64,000 nucleotides of DNA from Kaistella flava (ex Peng et al. 2021). Lineage in GTDB: Bacteria; Bacteroidota; Bacteroidia; Flavobacteriales; Weeksellaceae. The stretch spans positions 620,001 to 684,000 of the forward strand of contig NZ_CP040442.1 in assembly GCF_015191005.1 (NCBI RefSeq). The letters run 5' to 3'. Of this stretch, positions 6,356-14,300 are shown one piece after another. Under the pieces are notes generated by a model. The model was not told the origin of the DNA. It searched no databases and was given only the letters and a program-made list of their open reading frames with translations. A program made the translations under genes and the position numbers. Every line of letters begins with the position of its first letter. The stretch's first letter is position 1.

Positions 6356-8740
6356 ATGAAGTTAAAAATCTCTATTCTCTTATCAATAATCTCTATTATA
6401 ATTTCTGCCCAAACCGGAAGTTTGAATGTCAATGTTTACGATGAATTCAGTAAGAAACCACTTTCCGCAGAAATAAATGTTAAACAGTTGATTAAAAATG
6501 TTTCAGGAACAGGAAATATCATTGTGTCAGAATTACAATCTGGAACTTATAATCTGGAGATTTCTTCCGAAGGTTACGAAACCGGATTTTTAAATGATAT
6601 TAATGTTGTACCCAATCAAAATCTTACTTTTTCCGTTGGTTTAAATAAAATTGCTAAAAACATTGATGAAGTAGTCATTACCAAAAGGCAGTATAAAACA
6701 ACGGCTGAAAGTCCATTATCATTAAGAAATATTACCAGTGAAGAAGTTCAGAAAAATGCCGGTTCAACTCGTGATGTTTCAAAAGCAATTTTAAGTTTTC
6801 CTGGCGTTGGAAGTACGGCGACTTTTAGAAATGACTTATTTATTCGTGGCGGAAGTTCGGCTGAAAATAAATTTTACATCGACGGAATTGAAGTTCCCGT
6901 GATTAATCATTTTCAAACGCAAGGTGCTTCTGGTGGGCCGCGAGGAATTATTACCATTGACTTTGTTAAAGATGTCGATTTTTACAGTGGTGCATTTCCA
7001 GCCAGTAGAAATGGGGCTTTATCTTCTTTATTCGAATTTAATTTGAAGCAGGCCAGAAAAGACAAACTCGGTTATAAAGCAGTTATCGGTTTAGATGATA
7101 TGCAATTAATGGCGGATGGACCGCTTTCAAAAGATCAATCCTGGACAGGACTTTTCAGTGTTCGTAAATCGAATTTGCAATTGTTATTTAAAGCGATTGG
7201 TTTGCCTTTTCTGCCAAGTTATTATGACGCCACTTTTAAAGTTTCTAAAAAATATAAGTCTGGCGATGAATTATTTTTCCTTGGTTTAGGTGCGAAAGAC
7301 AGTTTTAAATTTAATGATGATGCAGAAAAAACATTAACTAATTTAACTTTAATCGACCAACTTCCCATTTCTCCACAATGGAATTACACCATTGGCGCTG
7401 GATATCGTCATTTGGCTCAAAACGGAAACTGGCTTTTGACGATGAGTAGAAATATGCTCGACAATCAAGCCTTGAAATATTATAGAAATATTGAAACACC
7501 TGACAATTTATTATACAATTACAAATCTCAGGAAAGTGAAAATAAAATTCGGTTTGACCGAAATTTTAATTGGGCAGATTATCAATTCAGTTCTGGAGCG
7601 AATGTTAATTTTTCAAAATATTACAATAATTCCACCGTAAAAAATGTAACTCAAAATACAGTCAATTTTGATGATATTTTATCTGAAATTAATGTGTTTC
7701 AATATGGAATGTATGTACAAACGGCCAGAAAGTTTTTTGATGATCAACTTCAATTTTCTGCTGGTGCTCGTTTCGATGCGAGTAATTATAATGAAAAAAC
7801 GAGTAATCCTTTAGAGCAATTTTCTCCACGAATTTCTTTGAGTTATAAATTAAATCCGGAATTTGCTTTGAATTTTAATACCGGAATTTATTATCAACTT
7901 CCAGCTTATACGGCGCTTGGTTTCATTGAAAATGGGAAGTTTACAAACGAGAATTCTTTAAAATATATTCGAAATTCACACATTGTTGGTGGAGTAGAAT
8001 ACAATGGTAAAAATAATCTTCGATTAACTGTTGAAGGTTATTATAAGAAATATAGAAACTATCCTTTCTCGCTTCGAAACCAGATTTCGTTGGCAAACGT
8101 TGGTGCTAATTTCGGGGTGGTTGGAAATGAACCTTTGGATTCAAGAGGTTTTGGTGAAACTTATGGAATTGAGTTTTTGGCTCAAAAAAGAACGGTCAAT
8201 AATTTCTATGGAATTATGGCTTACACTTTTGGCTATTCAAAATTCTCAAATGCTGCCGGAAATTTATTGCCATCCAGTTGGGATTCCCGACATATCGTAG
8301 CAATTACTGCCGGAAAGTATTTAAACAGAAACTGGAATTTAGGTGCAAGATTTAGAATGCAATCCGGTTTGCCGGAAACGCCGTATGATTTGCAAAGAAG
8401 TGCTTTAGTCAACATTTGGAATATTGCCAATGGACCACTCCAGGATTTCACTTTGTTGAATTCAACGCAAGGAAATCTTTCTCATCAACTGGATTTGCGT
8501 GCCGAGAAAAAATGGGTTTTCAAAAAATGGCAATTGACGGCTTACATTGACGTTGTAAATGCTTACGGATCGAAAAGTCCAAGCAGATTGCCAGTCGTAA
8601 ATCTTCAGCGTGATGCCAATAATAACGGAATTATAGCCAATCCAACTGATCCACAAAATCAACAGTATTATTTGTTGCAAACTGGTGAAAGCGACCGTTC
8701 AACACCGCTTCCTTATTTCGGATTTATATTTGAGTTTTAG
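6356..8740 (+). CDS. TonB-dependent outer-membrane receptor with carboxypeptidase-regulatory-like domain
   Basis: A 794-residue TonB-dependent receptor. A signal peptide (about 1-18, ending Ile-Ile-Ser-Ala) is followed by a carboxypeptidase D regulatory-like beta-sandwich at about 20-95. The plug domain (about 100-230) includes Val-Val-Ile-Thr-Lys, the Phe-Pro-Gly-Val stretch, Asn-Asp-Leu-Phe-Ile-Arg-Gly-Gly and Phe-Tyr-Ile-Asp-Gly-Ile. The remainder is a 22-strand barrel ending in Phe. The protein imports a bulky ligand using energy from TonB-ExbBD. No SusD-like partner is encoded next to it, so it is probably not a polysaccharide-utilisation receptor. The ligand cannot be told from sequence. 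The region downstream is interrupted by an IS element 66 bp after the stop. Confidence 0.92.
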   Translation: MKLKISILLSIISIIISAQTGSLNVNVYDEFSKKPLSAEINVKQLIKNVSGTGNIIVSELQSGTYNLEISSEGYETGFLNDINVVPNQNLTFSVGLNKIAKNIDEVVITKRQYKTTAESPLSLRNITSEEVQKNAGSTRDVSKAILSFPGVGSTATFRNDLFIRGGSSAENKFYIDGIEVPVINHFQTQGASGGPRGIITIDFVKDVDFYSGAFPASRNGALSSLFEFNLKQARKDKLGYKAVIGLDDMQLMADGPLSKDQSWTGLFSVRKSNLQLLFKAIGLPFLPSYYDATFKVSKKYKSGDELFFLGLGAKDSFKFNDDAEKTLTNLTLIDQLPISPQWNYTIGAGYRHLAQNGNWLLTMSRNMLDNQALKYYRNIETPDNLLYNYKSQESENKIRFDRNFNWADYQFSSGANVNFSKYYNNSTVKNVTQNTVNFDDILSEINVFQYGMYVQTARKFFDDQLQFSAGARFDASNYNEKTSNPLEQFSPRISLSYKLNPEFALNFNTGIYYQLPAYTALGFIENGKFTNENSLKYIRNSHIVGGVEYNGKNNLRLTVEGYYKKYRNYPFSLRNQISLANVGANFGVVGNEPLDSRGFGETYGIEFLAQKRTVNNFYGIMAYTFGYSKFSNAAGNLLPSSWDSRHIVAITAGKYLNRNWNLGARFRMQSGLPETPYDLQRSALVNIWNIANGPLQDFTLLNSTQGNLSHQLDLRAEKKWVFKKWQLTAYIDVVNAYGSKSPSRLPVVNLQRDANNNGIIANPTDPQNQQYYLLQTGESDRSTPLPYFGFIFEF

Positions 8741-8806
8741 TTTAAAACATCTAAACTTAATTATATTATGATGATTTGAAAATAATTCGAGTCTAAGTAT
8801 AAAAAT

Positions 8807-8822
8807 AGAAGCCGTCTCAAAA
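8807..8822 (+). repeat. IS left terminal inverted repeat
   Basis: AGAAGCCGTCTCAAAA, the exact reverse complement of 10540-10555. Bases 8812-8821 also pair with 8828-8837 to make a 10-bp hairpin followed by a T tract. This would stop plus-strand transcripts coming from the receptor gene. Confidence 0.92.
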
Positions 8823-8914
8823 TAAAATTTGAGACGGTTTTTTATTTTTATTTGTTAGGTGTTAAATTTTGATTATTTGTGATTTTTGCACATTAGGGCA
8901 AAAAGATGCTTTTG

Positions 8915-10452
8915 TTAAGCACTTTTCTTTCTTAGATTGTGTGCTAAAGCGTGTAATCCGAACTCTAATTCCACTTTTTCTATTCCGGTGTGCGTAAAAC
9001 GCTTGAAGTTCCGGTTGGATTTGATATGTGCAAAGACAGGTTCGACATCGGCAGTCCGTTGTCTGCGTTTTATTTCACCTACTTCACTTAAGAGATTTTC
9101 CCGAACTCTGTCCTTATGCCGTTCTAAATTTTGGTTCCGTTCTATTATTCTGTTTCCCTGCGCTTTGTGGCAAGTCCCTCGCAGCGGACAACCATTGCAG
9201 TTTTGAGCCTGGTACAGTGAACTTGTCTGAGCATAACCGCTTTTGGTTTTTCGGTTTTTAGAATATATTTTGTTCATCGGTTGCCCCATCGGACAGATAT
9301 ACTGATCTTTCTCTTCGTTGTAATAAAGTTTATCGCGGTGAAAGTCTTCGTTGATTTTTTTTCTTTTCGATTTTAAAATACCCTGTTCCTTATCGAAGGT
9401 GTTGTATTTTACGAAGGTTTCTATATTTTTCTCTTCCAGAAAATCATAATTCTCTTCACTGCCATAGCCTGCGTCAGCAGTAAGTTCTTTCGGCAAAACT
9501 GATAAAGTTCTTCAAAAGTATTGAGGTGTGGTTTAAGCGTATTTAAATCATTGGTGTTTTGGTGTAAAGTATAATGAATGACGAACTGCGATTCGGAACT
9601 TATCTGAACATTGTAAGCGGGTTTAAGTTGCCCATTCTGCATATGATCATCTTTCATGCGCATAAATGTGGCATCGGGATCGGTCTTACTGTAACTGCCA
9701 CGTCCTGCCAAAACTTTTTCCTGCTGCTCGTACTTATCCAGGTTCTGAGAAAAATTCTTTTGAATGTATCTTAATTTTGCCTTTGCTTTAGTAGAAGCAT
9801 TCGGATTTTTGCTGATGATCTCTTCTATTTTCTTGGTGGTCTTCTCTATTTTATCTTTATCGATTGTTTTAAACTCCGGTGGTGTAGGATCGCTGTCTTC
9901 TTCATCAGCAATGCTTTGGGCATAGTTCCACATTTGTTCAAGTTGTTCTGCCATCTTTTCTTTTCTGGTTTTAATGGCATTGCCCCAAACGAAAGTATAT
10001 CTCCCGGCAATAGACTCTATCTTGGTTCCATCAGTAAAAACTTCTTTCAAGCTAACGAGTCCTTCCTCTGATAATAACAGGACGACCTGTTTAAAAATAT
10101 CTTTGAAAATAGTCTTGAGTTTCTTGCTCCGAAAACGTGCAATGGTGTTATGGTCTGCGACCTGTTGAGCGGACAACCACATAAAATTAATATTCTCCCG
10201 CATCGCTTTTTCGATCTTCCTGCTAGAATAAATATTATCCATATAAGCGTAAACCATTACCTTGAGCATCATCTTGGGATGAAAGCTTGGTTTGCCATCT
10301 TTACTATACTCTTCAATGAGCAATCTCAGATCAAGTTGCTCAATAATCCCATTAACGATCCGAACTGGATGACTTTCTGGAATCAATTCCTCGATTGATG
10401 GTGGAAATAACCAGTTTTGCTGTTGGTTATAATCTTTAAACTTAATACTCAT
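8915..10452 (-). pseudogene. IS1182-family transposase, frameshifted
   Basis: A DDE transposase of the IS1182 type in two overlapping frames. The first part (10452 down to the frame break near 9496, running on to a stop at 9421) holds the DUF772-like N-terminal domain, a lysine-rich coiled middle and the first catalytic Asp in Val-Phe-Thr-Asp-Gly-Thr-Lys. The second part (9496 to 8915) holds Leu-Thr-Ala-Asp-Ala-Gly-Tyr-Gly with the second Asp, a cysteine cluster near the middle, and Val-Glu-Pro-Val-Phe-Ala-His-Ile-Lys with the Glu. The parts join if a run of four T at about 9495-9498 were five (Gln-Phe-Leu-Pro-Lys). The likely start is the ATG at 10452. The catalytic residues are intact, so a single-base loss, a sequencing error or inefficient slippage are all possible. 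Confidence 0.85.
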
Positions 10453-10539
10453 ATCATTGATTATCAATACTTAAAGATACAAAAAAAACCATAAAATAAA
10501 CAATAATTTTCAAAACAAATCACAAAAAAACCGCCTCAG

Positions 10540-10555
10540 TTTTGAGACGGCTTCT
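10540..10555 (-). repeat. IS right terminal inverted repeat
   Basis: TTTTGAGACGGCTTCT, the exact reverse complement of the left repeat. With 10531-10538 it forms a hairpin with one C-A mismatch. Read on the minus strand it ends in seven T, which would block transcription entering the transposase from outside. Confidence 0.92.
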
Positions 10556-10587
10556 TCTTTGACTTTAAATTTTAAAAAGCGAAAAAT

Positions 10588-11160
10588 TTATATTTTCACC
10601 GCTTTAATTGCCGCCTCATAGTTCGGTTCGTGAGAAATATCATCAACCTGTTCTTCATAAATAATTTTTCCAGACGGATCAATTACGACAACTGCTCTGC
10701 TCAAAAGACCTTTCATCGCAGAATCAGTGATTTCTACTCCGTAAGTTTTTCCAAAATCTGAACGGAAATCTGAAAGCATCACTACATTTTTAATTCCTTC
10801 GGCACCACAAAATCTTTTCTGTGCAAAAGGTAAATCTTTTGAAATACAAAGCACAACAGTATTTGGAATGCTTGCCGCATCTTCATTGAAATGACGTACT
10901 GAAGCTGAACAGACTCCCGTATCAACACTTGGAAAAATGTTGAGGATCAAATATTTTCCTTTGTAAGAATCTAGATTTTGATCTTTCATATCAACTCCCG
11001 TTAAAGTAAATTTTGGCGCTTGCTTATTGACTGCCGGTAATTTTGAATAGGTATGAACTGGCTTTCCGCCCATCAAAATCGTATTTGCTGCTTTAGAATT
11101 TTGGGCAAATAGAAATGCCGAGAAAAATAATAACGTACTGAAAACTAATTTTGAAAACAT
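10588..11160 (-). CDS. tpx: Thiol peroxidase (peroxiredoxin), exported form
   Basis: A 2-Cys thiol peroxidase that reduces hydrogen and organic peroxides using thioredoxin-type reductants. From the ATG at 11160 the protein is 190 residues; the in-frame TTG further upstream is less likely. Residues 1-19 form a clear signal peptide (Phe-Leu-Phe-Ala-Gln at the end), so the enzyme is predicted to work outside the cytoplasm. The peroxidatic cysteine is Cys84 in Asp-Thr-Gly-Val-Cys-Ser-Ala-Ser. The resolving cysteine is Cys118 in Lys-Arg-Phe-Cys-Gly-Ala, and the 34-residue spacing equals that of classical Tpx (61 and 95). An exported Tpx would need a periplasmic electron donor. The gene ends 33 bp from the right end of the IS. 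Confidence 0.9.
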   Translation of the reverse strand: MFSKLVFSTLLFFSAFLFAQNSKAANTILMGGKPVHTYSKLPAVNKQAPKFTLTGVDMKDQNLDSYKGKYLILNIFPSVDTGVCSASVRHFNEDAASIPNTVVLCISKDLPFAQKRFCGAEGIKNVVMLSDFRSDFGKTYGVEITDSAMKGLLSRAVVVIDPSGKIIYEEQVDDISHEPNYEAAIKAVKI

Positions 11161-11269
11161 ATTTTTTATTTTAAACAAAATTATTCTTTTTAATCAGGAT
11201 AAAAGCAGTTAGTAAAGAATATTTTGAGGTTAGTCATATAACTTGTAAGTAGTTAACAAAGGTTAAGGT

Positions 11270-11301
11270 TTTGGAATTGTCAAAATTTATCCCTATATTC
11301 G
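11270..11301 (+). promoter_or_regulatory. Bacteroidota-type promoter before a small ORF
   Basis: TTTG (11270-11273), a 20-base spacer and TATATTCG (11294-11301), close to the Bacteroidota -33/-7 consensus TTTG-N19-TAnnTTTG. The ATG of the small ORF follows after only 5 bases, so the transcript would be leaderless or nearly so. Confidence 0.5.
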
Positions 11302-11306
11302 TAATA

Positions 11307-11429
11307 ATGAATGCAAAAATAACACATATCAATTTTTTTTCGGGGAATTTATTCTCTGAGGGAAAGTGGTTGGTTTTCTCTTATTTGCATGACGACATTT
11401 TTCTTAAAGATTCTAAAGAGTTCATCTAA
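11307..11429 (+). CDS. Possible 40-residue small protein, unknown
   Basis: A short open frame of 40 codons, starting 5 bases after a good promoter match and ending 3 bases before a hairpin, inside an otherwise non-coding gap (11161-11585). The peptide begins Met-Asn-Ala-Lys-Ile-Thr-His-Ile-Asn and contains a hydrophobic stretch (Trp-Leu-Val-Phe-Ser-Tyr-Leu) with an acidic and lysine-rich end. It has no recognised motif. Promoter, frame and hairpin together suggest a discrete transcription unit of about 150 bases. That unit could equally be a small non-coding RNA in which the frame is accidental. Confidence 0.3.
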   Translation: MNAKITHINFFSGNLFSEGKWLVFSYLHDDIFLKDSKEFI

Positions 11430-11432
11430 TTC

Positions 11433-11458
11433 ACCCTGTCAAGATTCAGGGACAGGGT
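11433..11458 (+). terminator. Hairpin after the small ORF
   Basis: ACCCTGTC pairs exactly with GACAGGGT (8 bp, 10-base loop). The tail (AGTTTACAATT) is only weakly T-rich, so termination is uncertain. Confidence 0.45.
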
Positions 11459-11585
11459 AGTTTACAATTACTAAATACTCATTAATTTCGAATACTTTTT
11501 ACAAAATACAGTCACAAAATTTGTGCTTGCATTTTATTTCTGAATCCTATTTAAGTATTCAACAAAAAATTTAAAATAAAGCATT

Positions 11586-11963
11586 ATGTCAGAAAATATA
11601 GTTTTAACAACCGGAGTTTACGATTTAATCAAAGATCATTTACGTAGAAAAAGAACAACGCAACAGCAAGAGCAAATTCTATTGGATCAACTAAAAGGTG
11701 CCAAGCAGGTACTGAGGAAAGAACTTCCAGCAGACGTAGTTACTGTAAATTGTGAAGTAAAAGTAAAAGATATTTCTACCAACGAAGAAGAGAAATATTT
11801 ATTTGTTCAAACGGACAGAGAAAAAATAAAAAAAGGGAAATACTCGATTTTGTCGCCAATCGGTTTAGCAATCGTTGGAAATAAAGTGGGCGATGTGATC
11901 AACTGGCCGTTTGAAGAAGGCGAAAGAAACCTTGAAATATTAGGCGTTGAACATTACAACTAA
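11586..11963 (+). CDS. GreA/GreB-family protein with shortened coiled coil (Rnk-like)
   Basis: A 125-residue protein whose C-terminal half matches the GreA/GreB C-terminal FKBP-like domain: Ser-Ile-Leu-Ser-Pro-Ile-Gly-Leu-Ala-Ile-Val-Gly-Asn-Lys-Val-Gly-Asp, then a Glu-Ile-Leu-Gly-Val ending. Gre factors bind RNA polymerase through this domain and use an N-terminal coiled-coil finger to stimulate transcript cleavage. Here the N-terminal part (about 1-50) is much shorter than the usual 75 residues and lacks an obvious acidic tip, as in Rnk or Gfh-type relatives. It may therefore bind polymerase without cleavage activity. It is a monocistronic unit with its own strong terminator. Confidence 0.8.
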   Translation: MSENIVLTTGVYDLIKDHLRRKRTTQQQEQILLDQLKGAKQVLRKELPADVVTVNCEVKVKDISTNEEEKYLFVQTDREKIKKGKYSILSPIGLAIVGNKVGDVINWPFEEGERNLEILGVEHYN

Positions 11964-11980
11964 TTATTTCCTTTAATTTT

Positions 11981-12016
11981 AAAAGAGACTCTCAATTTTG
12001 AGAGTCTCTTTTATTT
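11981..12016 (+). terminator. Terminator after GreA-like gene
   Basis: A 15-bp perfect stem (AAAAGAGACTCTCAA with its complement) and a very small loop, ending in a T-rich tail. Confidence 0.88.
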
Positions 12017-12142
12017 TATTGAAATTTCTCAATATTTAAGCGTCATTGTATGGTTATACGAAGGTAATTGCAAAAACTAATTTCTAACTATTTTTTTGGT
12101 TGCATTTTTGCTTGGAATCGATTGGTAATTAGCAATATTTCC

Positions 12143-12171
12143 ACTGAAAAAATTATTGTTTTTCAGTTTTT
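12143..12171 (+). terminator. Terminator-like hairpin in the SRPBCC gene leader
   Basis: ACTGAAAAA pairs perfectly with TTTTTCAGT around a 7-base loop, followed by four T. It lies about 60 bases before the next start, with no gene between it and the previous terminator. It could end a short leader or antisense RNA, or be an attenuator. Confidence 0.4.
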
Positions 12172-12231
12172 GAAATAAATATTTAGAATTTCTAAAATTT
12201 TATTTTTAAATTTATAAAATGTAGAAGATTA

Positions 12232-12657
12232 ATGACACAGTTAGAATTTTCAATAGAGATAAAGGCCTCCAAAGAGAAAGTCTGGGACATTCTTTGGGAG
12301 GATGAAAGTTACCGTAAATGGACAGCTTCTTTTATACCAGGTTCTTATTATACAGGAGAACTTAAAGAAGGCAATGATGTCCGTTTTTTGTCTCCAGGTG
12401 AACATGGACTTTTTGCAATGGTGGAGAAAGTGATTCCATTTCAATCGATGCATTTTATCCATTTTGGATTGGTACTCGATGGTGTTTCGCAGCATAAAAC
12501 TTTCGAAGAAGGTGCTATCGAATACTATGATTTGTATGAAAGTGACTTCGGTACAGAATTGACGGTGACCATAAAGACCGATGAAGAATATATTACGTAT
12601 TTTAATAATAGCTTTCCTCGAGCGCTTAATGCTGTCAAAGAGCTTGCTGAAGCCTAA
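12232..12657 (+). CDS. SRPBCC-family (AHSA1/START-like) protein
   Basis: A 141-residue single-domain protein of the SRPBCC ligand-binding superfamily. It opens Glu-Phe-Ser-Ile-Glu-Ile-Lys-Ala-Ser-Lys-Glu-Lys-Val-Trp-Asp-Ile-Leu-Trp, the usual first strand and helix. A Gly-Glu-Leu-Lys-Glu-Gly-Asn-Asp-Val-Arg-Phe turn follows, then the long C-terminal helix (Phe-Pro-Arg-Ala-Leu-Asn-Ala-Val-Lys-Glu-Leu). Members bind small hydrophobic ligands or act as Hsp90 co-chaperone-like proteins; the ligand here is unknown. Its stop codon directly abuts the stop of the convergent S41 peptidase gene, with no intervening base or terminator. Confidence 0.8.
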   Translation: MTQLEFSIEIKASKEKVWDILWEDESYRKWTASFIPGSYYTGELKEGNDVRFLSPGEHGLFAMVEKVIPFQSMHFIHFGLVLDGVSQHKTFEEGAIEYYDLYESDFGTELTVTIKTDEEYITYFNNSFPRALNAVKELAEA

Positions 12658-14199
12658 CTACTCCGTTTTTTCCTGAGTTTTTATCTGGTCCATAATCCAT
12701 TCTAATTGAATATCTTTTTTCTGCAGCACTTCCTGTAAAGTTGGAATGATTTCGTAATCGGGAAGAACGCCTTTTTTGGTTTTTGTAAATTCGATATTGG
12801 GTTGAATCAGCATTAAACCAATTGGTAATTCCAGTTTTGAATTCGGTAATTTCTTAGTTGAATATCTTCCGGCAACCGTTCCATCATTTGTTCCTCCGGT
12901 TTCTTCACCTACCAGAAATGCTCTTTTATCTCCTTTTAATTTTGACGCAATAATTGATGAAGCAGAAAAACTACTTCCATTAATTAAAACATAAATTTTC
13001 CCGTCAAAATGATTTTCCTTTGGTTTGTTAATGGCGAACACTCCCCAGTTTTTAAAATAAAATTTCCCATCTATTTTCTTAATAGGAAACAGAGATCCAA
13101 TCAAATAAAATGGATAAGTAATTGCTGCAATCGGTTTGCCTAAAGTAGGAACGTAAGTAAAATAATCCGCTTGTAACAATGATGAGCGCGATGTTACTTC
13201 TCCATTGACGAATTTAAAATCTTCCGAGACTAAATAGGAATAGAGATTATTAATTTCGGATAATGAACCACCAAGATTGTCACGAACATCGATGATCAGA
13301 TACTTCGCAGGTGATTTTTTAAGCGTGGCAAAACTTTGCTTATAAAATTTCTTTGAAAAAGTTCCTGAGAAGGTTTTGATTTTCATGTACGCAATCGTAG
13401 AATCTCTGGTCGGAAACTGTAAATCACGGTTGAAACTTTTAGTGACAATATTATAATCTTTGGTTTTTCCGGTTTCGCTTTTGGTTAGTTTTTTATTTTC
13501 TTGCTCGGTTTTTTTCTTTTCTTCTTTGGTAATTTTTTCTCTATAAATGTAAAAGGTTTTGACTTTGTTTTGATATTTAGCTTCAATTTTTACGCTGTCT
13601 AAAATTCCATATTCTGCCGTAAAAAAAGAAGGCCATCTTCTCGCCATAGAATATTTTTGAAAGGTTGTATTATCACCGTCACTATTCACCAAAGGTTTAT
13701 ATTTTTCGAGTAAATCTTTTACAGGAATATCTTTAATCTTCAGGATTTCTGTACCCAAATTCATATTGGGGATTTTATCCGTATTATCTTTCACAAAAAT
13801 TCTGTCGTTATCAATCACGAAATTATATCGGTTTAATAACCCTTTTTGATTTTTGAGTTTCTTGATTTCTTTTTTTGTCAGGCGTTTATCATAAGCAAAT
13901 AATCTCAAATGACCTTCCTTGATATTCGCAATAACTGGAGCGATTTTTTGGTAAAATTCGTTTGGCTTTAAAGGTTTATTGATAGTTGTTTTTAAACTGT
14001 CGAATTGAAAATTCAGTTCTTCTTTAGAAATATACCAGTACAATTTCGGGTGAAGTTCTTCTAATTTCTGGTGTGCGAAATCAACATCTTTTTTTAACTT
14101 TTCAACGGAGATAGGAATCTCTAATTTTTCATTGTGCTTTTTTACGGAAACACATGAAGAGATGATGAGTAATAAAGAAAAGAGGATGATTTTTTTCAA
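12658..14199 (-). CDS. S41-family peptidase lipoprotein
   Basis: A 513-residue C-terminal-processing-type serine peptidase (S41). A lipoprotein signal (Leu-Ile-Ile-Ser-Ser-Cys16) places it at a periplasmic or outer membrane face. The N-terminal helical part (about 30-110) is the usual Tricorn/CPBP-like cap. The catalytic core carries Leu-Ile-Ile-Asp-Val-Arg-Asp-Asn-Leu-Gly-Gly, the nucleophile region Asn-Gly-Ser-Ser-Phe-Ser-Ala-Ser-Ser and Val-Gly-Glu-Glu-Thr-Gly-Gly. A lysine/glutamate-rich insert lies near 240-260. The only start that leaves the signal peptide intact is a TTG at 14199; that TTG is also the end of a TAACTTTG promoter-like box, so start usage should be treated with care. Confidence 0.85.
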   Translation of the reverse strand: MKKIILFSLLLIISSCVSVKKHNEKLEIPISVEKLKKDVDFAHQKLEELHPKLYWYISKEELNFQFDSLKTTINKPLKPNEFYQKIAPVIANIKEGHLRLFAYDKRLTKKEIKKLKNQKGLLNRYNFVIDNDRIFVKDNTDKIPNMNLGTEILKIKDIPVKDLLEKYKPLVNSDGDNTTFQKYSMARRWPSFFTAEYGILDSVKIEAKYQNKVKTFYIYREKITKEEKKKTEQENKKLTKSETGKTKDYNIVTKSFNRDLQFPTRDSTIAYMKIKTFSGTFSKKFYKQSFATLKKSPAKYLIIDVRDNLGGSLSEINNLYSYLVSEDFKFVNGEVTSRSSLLQADYFTYVPTLGKPIAAITYPFYLIGSLFPIKKIDGKFYFKNWGVFAINKPKENHFDGKIYVLINGSSFSASSIIASKLKGDKRAFLVGEETGGTNDGTVAGRYSTKKLPNSKLELPIGLMLIQPNIEFTKTKKGVLPDYEIIPTLQEVLQKKDIQLEWIMDQIKTQEKTE

Positions 14200-14246
14200 A
14201 GTTAAATTTTTGCTAAAAGTAAAATTTTAAAATTAAATCAGCGAAC

Positions 14247-14276
14247 AAAAAAACTTCCCATTAAAAATGAGAAGTT
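14247..14276 (-). terminator. Terminator after pncA
   Basis: On the minus strand AACTTCTCATT pairs with AATGGGAAGTT (11 bp with one G-T pair), then a run of T. It separates pncA from the downstream peptidase gene. Confidence 0.8.
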
Positions 14277-14300
14277 CATGTATTTTGAGGTGGATTATTT

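Larger units (their letters stand above)
8807..10555 (-). mobile_element. IS1182-family insertion sequence, about 1.75 kb
   Basis: An insertion sequence bounded by perfect 16-bp terminal inverted repeats (8807-8822 and 10540-10555). It contains one transposase gene on the minus strand, split by a frameshift. It sits in the short gap between the convergent receptor and thiol peroxidase genes and disrupts neither. No convincing target-site duplication is visible: the left flank is A-rich, the right flank reads TCTTTGAC. Each end also folds into a hairpin of which the inverted repeat is one arm, with T tracts facing inward. Confidence 0.9.

Noticed and set aside
8937..10398. Several plus-strand frames inside the IS element
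   Set aside because: All are antisense to the transposase and do not resemble passenger genes.
14190..14210. TAACTTTG as the promoter of the S41 peptidase gene
   Set aside because: Its last three bases are the only usable start codon (TTG) for the signal peptide; a promoter there would leave no start. I treat the match as coincidental, with caution.
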